Assembly: GCA_949499045.1 (NCBI GenBank)
Contig: CATEEE010000040.1
Coordinates: forward strand, 1 to 14,401
Length of the DNA stretch: 14,401 bases
Direction: 5' to 3'
Source: Marinobacterium sp. xm-d-530
GTDB taxonomy: Bacteria; Pseudomonadota; Gammaproteobacteria; Pseudomonadales; Balneatricaceae
Position 1 is the first letter of the stretch, and each line of letters starts with the position of its first letter. Below, one piece after another: positions 6,646 to 14,401 of the stretch. The notes under the pieces are model-generated. The model saw only the letters and a program-made list of their open reading frames with translations, did no database searches and had not been told where the DNA came from. A program made the translations under genes and the position numbers.

Positions 6646-9600
6646 TTCTCAGTGAAGTCTCTGTTCGCCGCCCAATTTTCGCCACCGTCATAAGTCTATT
6701 GCTCGTTGTATTCGGCGTTCTTGCATGGCAGAACTTATCACTCCGAGAGTACCCAGATGTATCAAGGCCACAAATCAACATTTCAACCAGCTATATTGGA
6801 GCAGCTCCTGAAGTTGTTGAGTTAAAAATCACTTCCCCTATAGAAGACAGATTAAGTGGCATTGAGGGAGTTCGTTTTATTGAGTCCACCAGTGCACGAA
6901 ATACTTCGAGAATCTCTATTACATTCGAGACCTCTCGTTCTTTAGATGATGCGGCAAATGACGTTCGGGAGGCTGTCTCTAGAGCTGCGCGTTCTTTACC
7001 AAACGATGCCTCGCCACCGGTGGTATCAAAAAGCGGAGCCCGTGGGGACATTATTCTTTATATCATTGTTAGCTCAAACAACATGAACGGCGTTGAGTTA
7101 ACAGATTACGCACAAAGAACCCTTAAGGAACGATTGGAAAGGGTAAACGGCGTCAGTACCGTCAACTTACTTGGAGCACGAGAATATGTTCTCAGAGTTG
7201 AGTTAGATCCGGACCGTTTAAACGCCCTTAACCTCTCACCACAGGAGGTGGTTAACTCTTTAAAAAGAGAGAATTTGGAACTAAGGGGTGGCGAACTTAG
7301 CGGGAAACAGAGAACCCTGCAAATCCAAATTCCAAGAACATACAACGAAATTGCTGACTTCAAAGACTTAGTTGTAAAACAAGCACCTGGAGCGCTGATC
7401 AGGTTATCCGATGTGGCTACCGTCACTACCGGACCCAAAAACACCGATGAGATGTTCAGAGCTGATTCACAAGAAGTGGTTGCTCTGGGAATTGAACCCA
7501 TCTCAACAGCCAATCCACTAACTGTCGTGGATCGGGTCAAAAAGGAACTCGAACTATTCCGACCCTTTTTACCTGAAGGCACTGAGTTACGAACTTCCTA
7601 CGACGTCTCTGTCTTCATTACCAGCGCCATCTCGGAAGTCTATACAACCCTCGCTATTGCTGCACTGCTCGTAATCATCGTTATATGGGTTTTTCTGGGA
7701 GACGTTCGTGCAACTCTGATACCAGCGATTACAGTTCCTATTTCACTGATTGCAGCCTGCACAGCGATCTATCTATTTGATTTCTCTTTAAATCTACTGA
7801 CGTTACTGGCGATGGTTCTTGCTGTTGGCCTTGTAGTAGATGACACCATTGTCGTTGTGGAGAATATTCACCGACATTTGGACAGAGGTAAACCAGCGCT
7901 TCTGGCTGCCTGGGACGGCATTAGAGAGGTAGGCTTTGCCGTCGTCGCTACGACACTCGTGCTTGTCGCTACATTTGTCCCAATCGTTTTCTTACCCGGT
8001 ACTGTTGGTCAATTTTTTAGAGAGTATGCTTTAACATTAACAGCAGCTGTTATCTTCTCAAGCGTCGTTGCACTGACACTAGCGCCAGTCCTTAGCGCAA
8101 AACTACTTCATAGACACAATAAATCTAATCCCAAAGCTGGCCTGTCTCGTTTAATGAGGCCGATCGAACGGCTTTATCAAACTCTTATTAAAAAGTCTTT
8201 ACGATTTCGATGGCTAGCACTATTGATCATTGGCCTCTCGTTTATCGGTATCTACGTTGCAAGCGAACAGATACCGAGAACTCTAATGCCCACCGAAGAT
8301 CGTGGTTCTATTTTTGTAATAGTCCAGGGACAAGAAGGGGCTAGTGCATTGAGTATGCAAGAGGCGATGTTAGCGGTAGAACGCAAACTTGATCCCTGGT
8401 TAAAAGAGAGCGGTGTAGAGAGTACACTTCTTAGAACGCCTGGCTGGGGCACACGAGGTGATAACTCTGGCTTTATGATCATTGGTCTTAAACCCTGGGA
8501 TCAGCGCAATAAACATGCCAGTGAACTCGTCGGGGAGATGCGAAAACTCTTTAACGGCATTCCTGATGTCAACGTTCGTCCGATTCTTCGTTCTGCTATA
8601 CGTGCCGGTTCAAGAACCCCTGTTCAATTTGTTATTGGTGGTGGTGAATTTGAAGAGATGGAGCGCTGGTCTGAACTGCTGATCAATCGAGCAGAGGAGA
8701 ACCCTGGATTGGTCGATTTAGATATCGATTTTAGAAGGAACCAGCCACAAATTAGAGCTGACTTTGATCGTGAGCGGGCAGCATCTTTGGGTATCTCAGC
8801 AGAATCTCTTGGTGCAACAATGGAACTAATGTTAGGCGGCACTGTAGCTACACAGTTTATGGAGCGCGGTAGACAGTATGATGTTTGGGTGCAAGGTGCT
8901 AGACACTTACTGAGTGATACTGAACAGTTAACTAGACTCTCAGTAAGATCATCAACAACGGGAGAGCTAATTCCTTTAGATAACTTGGTCACATTTAAAA
9001 CCGTGGGAGAGGCTCCTCGACTGCCCCACTACAACCGAACCAGAGCGATCACGTTAGAAGCAGGTTTAGCTGAGGGGTACACACTTGGTGAAGCGATTGA
9101 TTATCTTGACAAAATCGCCTCTGAACTTCTTCCTCCAGAGGCCGTTATTGACTATCAAGGCGAGTCACTGGATTACAAAACAGATAGCCAATCGATCGAG
9201 TGGATCTTCCTTTTCGCATTAATTGTGGTGTTCTTGGTGTTAGCCGCCCAGTTTGAGAGCTTTATTAACCCTATGATTGTCATGTTTACTGTTCCATTGG
9301 GCATTTTAGGCGGTTTATTAGGGCTGATTTATACCAATGAAGCGTTAACCATATACAGTCAGCTGGCATTGATCATGCTTATAGGATTAGGGGCCAAAAA
9401 TAGCATTCTAATTGTAGAATTTGCTAATCAACTAAGGGATAAAGGTGTCTCATTTGAAGAGGCGATAGTTGAAGCGTCCACTCGCCGTCTTCGTCCTATT
9501 CTAATGACCGCACTGACGACCATACTTGGAGCGCTACCACTTATTATGGCAAGTGGCGCGGGTGCCGAGAGTCGAAGTTCTATAGGTGTAGTCGTATTTG

Positions 9601-9731
9601 CTGGAGTAAGCCTTGCTACCTTGTTGACGCTTATTGTCACGCCGTTGAGCTATAACCTCTTTGCCAGAAAGACAGGCTCACCTGAAAGAGTAAGTAAAGA
9701 ACTTGAAGCACAAATTGAGAACCACCAATAG
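6642..9731 (+). CDS. RND-family efflux pump, inner-membrane permease (HAE-1/AcrB-like)
   Basis: This is a proton-driven exporter of hydrophobic or amphiphilic compounds, expected to work as a trimer with the adaptor encoded upstream. The 1029 residues fit the AcrB class. TM1 follows SVRRPIFATVIS (residues 7-18). A first large periplasmic loop spans about 35-325. TM4 carries the proton-relay pair D400-D401 in GLVVDDTIVVVENIHRH. A second periplasmic loop spans about 543-850. The TM10 Lys is K919 in LIGLGAKNSILIVEF, and the C-terminal STRRLRPILMT contains the conserved Arg near 949-951. All relay residues are present, so it should be energised by protons, not a heavy-metal (HME) type. A Shine-Dalgarno AAGGTGAG precedes the ATG by 9 nt inside the adaptor gene. 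No TolC-like gene follows, so the channel is probably shared or encoded elsewhere. Confidence 0.95.
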   Translation: MILSEVSVRRPIFATVISLLLVVFGVLAWQNLSLREYPDVSRPQINISTSYIGAAPEVVELKITSPIEDRLSGIEGVRFIESTSARNTSRISITFETSRSLDDAANDVREAVSRAARSLPNDASPPVVSKSGARGDIILYIIVSSNNMNGVELTDYAQRTLKERLERVNGVSTVNLLGAREYVLRVELDPDRLNALNLSPQEVVNSLKRENLELRGGELSGKQRTLQIQIPRTYNEIADFKDLVVKQAPGALIRLSDVATVTTGPKNTDEMFRADSQEVVALGIEPISTANPLTVVDRVKKELELFRPFLPEGTELRTSYDVSVFITSAISEVYTTLAIAALLVIIVIWVFLGDVRATLIPAITVPISLIAACTAIYLFDFSLNLLTLLAMVLAVGLVVDDTIVVVENIHRHLDRGKPALLAAWDGIREVGFAVVATTLVLVATFVPIVFLPGTVGQFFREYALTLTAAVIFSSVVALTLAPVLSAKLLHRHNKSNPKAGLSRLMRPIERLYQTLIKKSLRFRWLALLIIGLSFIGIYVASEQIPRTLMPTEDRGSIFVIVQGQEGASALSMQEAMLAVERKLDPWLKESGVESTLLRTPGWGTRGDNSGFMIIGLKPWDQRNKHASELVGEMRKLFNGIPDVNVRPILRSAIRAGSRTPVQFVIGGGEFEEMERWSELLINRAEENPGLVDLDIDFRRNQPQIRADFDRERAASLGISAESLGATMELMLGGTVATQFMERGRQYDVWVQGARHLLSDTEQLTRLSVRSSTTGELIPLDNLVTFKTVGEAPRLPHYNRTRAITLEAGLAEGYTLGEAIDYLDKIASELLPPEAVIDYQGESLDYKTDSQSIEWIFLFALIVVFLVLAAQFESFINPMIVMFTVPLGILGGLLGLIYTNEALTIYSQLALIMLIGLGAKNSILIVEFANQLRDKGVSFEEAIVEASTRRLRPILMTALTTILGALPLIMASGAGAESRSSIGVVVFAGVSLATLLTLIVTPLSYNLFARKTGSPERVSKELEAQIENHQ

Positions 9732-9779
9732 TCAAACCTTAATGAGTTAAATATCGATCCAAGAGTGTCTGACTGCTAT

Positions 9780-9785
9780 TATACT
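9780..9785 (+). promoter_or_regulatory. Candidate -10 box for the 612-residue membrane protein gene
   Basis: TATACT lies 31 nt before the ATG at 9817, in the 85-nt gap after the pump gene. No good -35 is seen at 16-18 nt spacing (about ATCCAA). The gap holds no hairpin terminator, so read-through from the efflux operon is also possible. Confidence 0.35.
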
Positions 9786-9816
9786 CAGCCAAGCTAGTGG
9801 ATTTGGATACCAAGGC

Positions 9817-11655
9817 ATGCTCGAACAAGACGGCGAACAATACAAAGGTTACCTAAGTTGGTACCAACGCCCAGCCTTTGCTGCAGCCATCGCATTGGTT
9901 TTACTCTTCTCATCGACCTTGATTGGCTCTTATCTACTTGCAAAAAATGCAGCTGAAAAAGAGGCTCTTAAACAGGCAAAAATATGGAGCAATAGCGCTT
10001 CAATGCTGGTTGCCCCTCTTATTCTCTCTAAAGATTTGGTCAGCCTTAACTTTGTCACCAACCAGATTGCTGATGACCCCTTCGTAGCAGGCATTCAAAT
10101 CACTGATAGCCAGACCATGCGACTAGCGGCTGCAGGCAAGCAAGACGGGGTTCACACAGCCAAATCCATCGCACCTAATAACGAAACCATTGCTCAATTA
10201 GAGGTGTGGATCGACCCTACCCCGGTTCAGCAACAACTCAATTACCAAACGGGACTGATCAGTAGCGGCGCTATTATCGCTTTTCTGTTATCCCTTTTTA
10301 TCTATCGTCGTCAGAGCAAACTGCTTGAAGAAGAAGTCGCTTATATTGAGCAGATTGAGAAGCATTTTGATGATAAAACTGAAGACGCAATGGAAGCCTC
10401 TCAACTCACCGAAGAGAGCAATGAAGAGCTTGATGATGACAACGTTGAGACTGAGGAATTAGCTGAGACTGAAGAGTTAACAGAGCAAGAGCCACAAAGT
10501 GTCATTAACGCCAGCGAAACTGAAATCGACTCCTTAGAGGGTGACTCCCAATCTGACATTGAGTCTGAAACTGAATCGAACGAACACTCCAAAATAGATC
10601 CTGAAGATGACTTTGATGACATTGGCAATTTCGGATCCGCTTACGATGACACAGTTGGTGAAAACAGTCGTTTAGAAGAGCTAAGTAAAACCGACAGTGA
10701 AGAGATAGATGAACTCTATACGGATGAGACTGATCTTCCTCCTTGGGAATCGAGCGAAAGCAAAGCTACTCCTGATGCCTATGAAGCTGACGGCATTGAA
10801 CCACCGATCGTCAAAATGCAGATTACTGAGACAGGTAAGGATGAGATCGATCTGGTCGAGCTTCTGAAACCAGAGAGACGCGCACCCAGCGTACCGCCTT
10901 TCAAACCTCTGTCAAAAGAGCCAGAACTAGAGCGAGAAGAGCCCAGCTTTGAAACGCTGATGTTTGATACAACTCCGGAACGCCAAGAACCAGCGAAAAA
11001 ACTGGCGCGTAAACTGCCAATCATTAATGAAGAACAGCTCGACCTATATACCATTGAACAGGAGCTCGATCTGTTAATTCCAGCCAGTGAAGCGGCGTAC
11101 GTTGTCCTAGTAGACTTTACTAGCCCTCACTCTTCCCTCATTTCCAATGAAGAGCAGTTACAGATCAAACGCACCTATCGAACACTGGCGAACTCCGTTG
11201 CCAATATCTACGAGGGCGAGGTCTTGGCTCTTGGCGGGGATATTCTGATTCAATTTGATAATGCCAACACTGATGACGAGCATGGCGTTAATGCGGCTTG
11301 TGCAGCCATGCTATTTACTCAACTCGCTCAATCATACAATAGAAGTCGGTCTGACCAACAAGAACCCGTACTAAACGTACATACAGCCATTGTAAGAGGC
11401 CAACAGGGCCGACAAGAGAGAATGGCAGATGAAGCCCGTTTCCTAACTCGATCTACCAAAACAGATCGATTGATCAGCCACACAGCCCTTTCAGAAGCAC
11501 CTAACCTGAAAAATGGTGTTTTATCCACCGCTGAAATCAAACGCGAAGATGAGGATAAAGTACTTATCTTATCTTTGAGTAAAAGCTACCAAGACCTATT
11601 GGAGAAACAGGGACGCTACCTACTGGCAAAACTGGCACAACAAGCCGCACAGTAA
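9817..11655 (+). CDS. Two-TM membrane protein: AhpA/YtjB-like sensor region, acidic linker, divergent class III cyclase-like domain
   Basis: I do not know a characterised protein with this whole layout. Residues 1-18 are cytoplasmic, TM1 is about 19-42, a periplasmic domain spans about 43-146, and TM2 is about 147-163. This N-terminal part resembles the AhpA/YtjB (Smp) family and, in style, single-domain periplasmic sensors (LVAPLILSKDLVSLNFVTNQ, then AQLEVWIDP). Residues about 164-183 are helical (KLLEEEVAYIEQIEKHF). Residues about 184-330 are an extremely Glu/Asp/Ser/Thr-rich, probably disordered linker, and 331-400 is Pro/Arg/Lys-richer. Residues about 425-590 look like a class III adenylate/guanylate cyclase fold: VVLVDFTS (429-436), GEVLALGGDILIQF (467-480), an Ala-rich helix (490-505) and LNVHTAIVRG (519-528). 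Both metal-type Asp positions (D433, D475) seem present, but the usual substrate Lys before GD is absent, so activity is doubtful. ATG 9817 has a plausible TTGGA site 9 nt upstream. The gene is convergent with parC. Confidence 0.85.
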   Translation: MLEQDGEQYKGYLSWYQRPAFAAAIALVLLFSSTLIGSYLLAKNAAEKEALKQAKIWSNSASMLVAPLILSKDLVSLNFVTNQIADDPFVAGIQITDSQTMRLAAAGKQDGVHTAKSIAPNNETIAQLEVWIDPTPVQQQLNYQTGLISSGAIIAFLLSLFIYRRQSKLLEEEVAYIEQIEKHFDDKTEDAMEASQLTEESNEELDDDNVETEELAETEELTEQEPQSVINASETEIDSLEGDSQSDIESETESNEHSKIDPEDDFDDIGNFGSAYDDTVGENSRLEELSKTDSEEIDELYTDETDLPPWESSESKATPDAYEADGIEPPIVKMQITETGKDEIDLVELLKPERRAPSVPPFKPLSKEPELEREEPSFETLMFDTTPERQEPAKKLARKLPIINEEQLDLYTIEQELDLLIPASEAAYVVLVDFTSPHSSLISNEEQLQIKRTYRTLANSVANIYEGEVLALGGDILIQFDNANTDDEHGVNAACAAMLFTQLAQSYNRSRSDQQEPVLNVHTAIVRGQQGRQERMADEARFLTRSTKTDRLISHTALSEAPNLKNGVLSTAEIKREDEDKVLILSLSKSYQDLLEKQGRYLLAKLAQQAAQ

Positions 11656-11686
11656 TAGGTCGAAAAACTGTGGTTAAATACAACGA

Positions 11687-11711
11687 AAAAGGGAGCCTAT
11701 GGCTCCCTTTT
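11687..11711. terminator. Bidirectional intrinsic terminator between convergent genes
   Basis: A perfect 11-bp stem (AAAAGGGAGCC / GGCTCCCTTTT) closes on a TAT loop. On the plus strand it is followed by a T-rich run that ends transcription of the membrane-protein gene. On the minus strand the A-run becomes a U-tract that ends parC transcription. It sits 31 nt after one stop codon and 15 nt after the parC stop, filling most of the 71-nt convergent gap. Confidence 0.92.
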
Positions 11712-11726
11712 GATTTTGAGATAAGA

Positions 11727-13967
11727 TTACTCTACTGATAGATGGCTCACTCTCTGATAGCCTCTAGGCAGTTTATTGCCTCGACGACCGCGTTCACCAC
11801 GATAATGCTCCAGATCGGATTTAGTCATTTTCAGATACTGCTTACCTGCATGAATCAAGAGTTCCTGATCCTCATTAAGAACGGCTACAGCTAGCATCAA
11901 CTCTTCGCGAGCTTGCGCCCTTGCAGAAGGGATATTGATAATCTTATTACCTTTACCACGCCCCAAAACAGGCAGTTCAGAGACTGGGAACACCAGTAAC
12001 CGCCCTTCGGAAGTAACAGCAGCGATCAGGCCATTCTCACTATCAGCGATAGAGGCCGGTGCCACTATATTGGCACCTTTTGGTAACGTCAGAACCGCTT
12101 TACCGTTTTTCGTTTTACTGGTCATGTCACCTATAGAGGTGACGAAGCCGTAGCCAGCATCTGAAGATAGAAGAACCTGATCACTCTCTTTCCCCGCAGC
12201 TAATGCTTCAATCGAAGCACCCTTTTGCAGACTAATACTGCCGGTGACTGGTTCACCCTGCCCCCTAGCTGAAGGCAAATTATGTGTCTCTAAAGTGTAG
12301 CTACGTCCCATACTGTCTAACAGTATAGTCGGCTGGTTCATACGCCCAGCAATGGAGAGCTTATACCCATCACTCGCTTTATAATTCAGCGATAAGGGAT
12401 CAATATCATGGCCCTTAGCGGCACGGATCCATCCCTGTTTAGAGAGAACAACAGTGACGGGATCAGAAGTCAGCAGATCTTTATCGCTAAACGCTTGTGA
12501 CTCTTCTCGCTCAACCAGTGGTGAACGGCGATCATCACCAAACTCTTCAGCTGCCTGCTCAATTTCCTCTTTGATTAGATTACGCATCAACTCATCAGAA
12601 CCAAGAATCGACTCGAGCTTTTTACGCTCTTCATCTAACTCTGATTGCTCTGCGCGAATCTGAAACTCTTCAAGTTTCGCCAAATGACGAAGTTTAAGAT
12701 CAAGAATGGCATTAGCCTGGACATCCGTTAAGCCAAAGCGCTCCATCATCACCGCTTTCGGTTCATCCTCATTGCGGATAATCGCGATCACTTCATCGAT
12801 ATTGAGGTAGGCAATGATCAGGCCATCAAGGATATGCAGTCGATCTAAAACCTTTTGTAAACGATATTCGAGACGGCGACGAACAACCTGAGTACGCCAA
12901 GTTAGCCACTCGGTTAGGATCTGACGAAGATCTTTAACCTGCGGACGGCCATCAATACCGATCATATTGAAGTTTACTCGGTAGCTCCGCTCTAAATCAG
13001 TTGTTGCAAAAAGGTGAGCCATCAACTGCTCAATATCGATACGATTCGAGCGTGGCACAATCACAAAACGGGTCGGGTTTTCATGGTCAGACTCATCCCG
13101 CAGATCACTGACCATTGGCAGCTTTTTCTGCTGCATTTGAGCAGCGATCTGTTCAAGCACCTTAGCACCAGATACCTGATATGGGAGCGCCGTGATGACG
13201 ATATCACCATCCTCAATTTCATAAATGGCACGGGCTTTTACTGAACCACGACCGGTCTCATAGATCTTTTTAAGATCAGCCGTCGGAGTAATGATCTCTG
13301 CAGCAGTTGGGAAGTCAGGGCCTTTCACCTTTTGACATAGTCGCGCAACACTGGCTTCAGGATTATCGAGCAGGTAAGTACAAGCACGCGCGACTTCACG
13401 AAGGTTATGAGGAAGAATATCGGTAGCCATACCGACAGCAATACCTGTCGAGCCGTTGAGCAGTACATTAGGCAGACGAGCCGGTAGTACTTCAGGCTCG
13501 TCCATTGTGCCGTCAAAGTTAGGCGCCCACTCGACTGTTCCTTGGCCTAGCTCTTTTAGCAATACCTCAGCATACTTAGAAAGTCGCGCTTCAGTGTATC
13601 GCATTGCTGCGAATGATTTAGGGTCGTCCGCAGAACCCCAGTTACCCTGACCATCTACCAGTGGGTAGCGGTAACTGAAGGGTTGTGCCATAAGCACCAT
13701 CGCCTCGTAACAAGCCGAATCACCGTGTGGGTGAAATTTACCTAAAACGTCACCAACCGTACGTGCAGACTTTTTAAACTTAGCGCTCGCTTTTAGACCC
13801 AGCTCAGACATTGCATAAACAATGCGGCGCTGAACTGGCTTCATACCATCACCTAGATGAGGAAGTGCACGATCAAGGATGACGTACATTGAGTAATCTA
13901 AGTAGGCTTTCTCTGTAAAGGTCTTTAAAGGAAGGGTTTCAACCCCTTCATCAATCAGATTTTCCAC
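11727..13967 (-). CDS. parC: DNA topoisomerase IV subunit A (ParC)
   Basis: ParC is the DNA-cleaving subunit of topoisomerase IV, which unlinks daughter chromosomes with ParE. The protein (746 residues from the chosen start; E. coli 752) begins with TEKAYLDYSMYVILDRALPH. It carries the quinolone-resistance-determining region GKFHPHGDSACYEAM and the active-site Tyr in AAMRYTEARLSKY. The tower and coiled-coil core follow, and then a C-terminal beta-pinwheel domain with GHDIDPLSLNYKASDGYKL and LEHYRGERGRRGNKLPRG. ParC-type rather than GyrA: it lacks a GyrA box of the QRRGGKG type at the usual place and its length and tail match ParC. Start choice: GTG 13967 has GGGAA (13976-13980) 8 nt upstream. 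The in-frame TTG at 13982 has no Shine-Dalgarno. No ParE gene is in the window. Confidence 0.97.
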   Translation of the reverse strand: MENLIDEGVETLPLKTFTEKAYLDYSMYVILDRALPHLGDGMKPVQRRIVYAMSELGLKASAKFKKSARTVGDVLGKFHPHGDSACYEAMVLMAQPFSYRYPLVDGQGNWGSADDPKSFAAMRYTEARLSKYAEVLLKELGQGTVEWAPNFDGTMDEPEVLPARLPNVLLNGSTGIAVGMATDILPHNLREVARACTYLLDNPEASVARLCQKVKGPDFPTAAEIITPTADLKKIYETGRGSVKARAIYEIEDGDIVITALPYQVSGAKVLEQIAAQMQQKKLPMVSDLRDESDHENPTRFVIVPRSNRIDIEQLMAHLFATTDLERSYRVNFNMIGIDGRPQVKDLRQILTEWLTWRTQVVRRRLEYRLQKVLDRLHILDGLIIAYLNIDEVIAIIRNEDEPKAVMMERFGLTDVQANAILDLKLRHLAKLEEFQIRAEQSELDEERKKLESILGSDELMRNLIKEEIEQAAEEFGDDRRSPLVEREESQAFSDKDLLTSDPVTVVLSKQGWIRAAKGHDIDPLSLNYKASDGYKLSIAGRMNQPTILLDSMGRSYTLETHNLPSARGQGEPVTGSISLQKGASIEALAAGKESDQVLLSSDAGYGFVTSIGDMTSKTKNGKAVLTLPKGANIVAPASIADSENGLIAAVTSEGRLLVFPVSELPVLGRGKGNKIINIPSARAQAREELMLAVAVLNEDQELLIHAGKQYLKMTKSDLEHYRGERGRRGNKLPRGYQRVSHLSVE

Positions 13968-13975
13968 AAATAGTG

Positions 13976-13980
13976 TTCCC
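13976..13980 (-). promoter_or_regulatory. Shine-Dalgarno deciding the parC GTG start
   Basis: GGGAA on the minus strand lies 8 nt before the GTG at 13967. It overlaps the alternative TTG start at 13982, which makes the TTG unlikely. The remainder of the parC upstream gap (to 14113) has AT-rich stretches such as TATATG that could be a -10 box, with GTGGCA 17 nt upstream as a -35, but neither is strong. Confidence 0.55.
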
Positions 13981-14113
13981 AATACGGGTTAGCATTCATA
14001 TAAATATTAGGTACGAGTATGCCACCATAGACCCTCGCTTGCATCTGAAAAGCACCAACATAGGGTCAAATGCGTAAAGCAAAACTACGTACTAACAAAA
14101 AGACGATGACACC

Positions 14114-14401
14114 ATGGATATCCTAAAAGTTGTATCTGTTTCACTTCTACTTTACGCATCCGCCATACAAGCTGCTGACTGGAAGACAAACATTAAAAGT
14201 ATTAATCCAATCGTTGGAAAAATTTGGGATAACACTGAGCGACGATTCATAAGCCAACAGAAATTATTCGACGAGATGGTTAAGAGCGATTGGATACTAC
14301 TAGGTGAAAATCATGAAACCGATCATCACCATGCTCTACAAACTGAGATTATGGAGCGATTAGCGGAACAGAATAGACTCGGTAATGTCGCGTTTGAAAT
14401 G
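14114..14401 (+). CDS. ChaN-like exported protein (partial, C-terminus off the window)
   Basis: Only 96 residues are visible. The first 21 form a signal peptide (MDILKVVSVSLLLYASAIQA, likely cut before or after Ala21), with no lipobox Cys, so the product should be periplasmic rather than a lipoprotein. Residues 45-96 match the start of the ChaN/DUF399 (Tiki-superfamily-like) fold: a helix, DWILLGENHETDHHHALQ (59-76) and VAFEM (92-96). The family hallmark is LLGExHxxxxHH followed by a VFEM strand. Characterised ChaN from Campylobacter is a surface lipoprotein linked to haem/iron uptake, and others in this fold are proteases, so the role here is uncertain. The start ATG 14114 has only a weak A/G-rich site upstream. 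The gene is divergent from parC. Confidence 0.75.
   Translation, partial: MDILKVVSVSLLLYASAIQAADWKTNIKSINPIVGKIWDNTERRFISQQKLFDEMVKSDWILLGENHETDHHHALQTEIMERLAEQNRLGNVAFEM

Noticed and set aside
7106..7582. A 158-codon minus-strand open frame inside the pump gene
   Set aside because: It is Ser/Leu-rich antisense translation of a conserved RND pump without a start signal or family match.
8624..8992. A 122-codon minus-strand open frame inside the pump gene
   Set aside because: Same reasoning: it lies wholly antisense to the conserved second periplasmic loop of the pump.
9732..9816. Terminator for the efflux operon
   Set aside because: No stem-loop with a T-run can be found in this gap.
10401..10628. 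A Ser-rich minus-strand open frame of 75 codons
   Set aside because: It is the reverse reading of the Glu/Asp/Ser-rich linker codons; low complexity explains it.
13968..13982. TTG start for parC
   Set aside because: No Shine-Dalgarno precedes it, whereas GGGAA precedes the GTG at 13967 at good spacing.
14028..14077. Inverted GACCCT / AGGGTC pair in the parC upstream gap
   Set aside because: Only six bases per arm separated by about 30 bases, with no U-tract; too likely by chance to call a terminator or operator.

Overview
The window looks like chromosomal DNA of a Gram-negative gammaproteobacterium of moderate GC content. The evidence is a proA-nadD-rsfS-rlmH-mrdA-rodA gene order of the kind known from Pseudomonas and relatives, a ParC close in length and sequence to the Pseudomonas/Escherichia proteins, and an envelope-spanning RND efflux system. 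A marine or Oceanospirillales-like host fits the composition and protein style, but that is inference. No transposase, phage gene, integrase, tRNA, rRNA or CRISPR array was seen.

Left block (1-5441, minus strand). This is one tightly packed operon, read right to left: proA (proline synthesis), nadD (NAD synthesis), rsfS (ribosome silencing), rlmH (23S rRNA pseudouridine methylation), mrdA (PBP2) and rodA (SEDS glycosyltransferase, cut by the window edge). Gaps are 5-10 nt, and two junctions are one-base TAATG overlaps. The block joins metabolic and ribosome genes to the elongasome pair PBP2-RodA.

Middle block (5623-9731, plus strand). A two-gene RND efflux operon is divergent from proA: a periplasmic adaptor, then an inner-membrane HAE-1-type pump with a 4-nt ATGA overlap. 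No outer-membrane channel gene is present. The proA/efflux divergent gap holds a perfect 6-2-6 inverted repeat that is a candidate operator.

Right block (9817-14401). A 612-residue two-TM membrane protein (plus) converges on parC (minus), and the two share a strong bidirectional terminator. The membrane protein has a periplasmic sensor-like domain resembling AhpA/YtjB (Smp), a very acidic linker, and a C-terminal domain that reads like a divergent class III nucleotide cyclase fold. It is the least ordinary gene here. Beyond parC, and divergent from it, begins an exported ChaN-like protein cut by the window end.

Most of the window is conventional housekeeping DNA. I see no clear multi-gene novel system. 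The best leads are the cyclase-like membrane protein and the palindrome between proA and the efflux operon.
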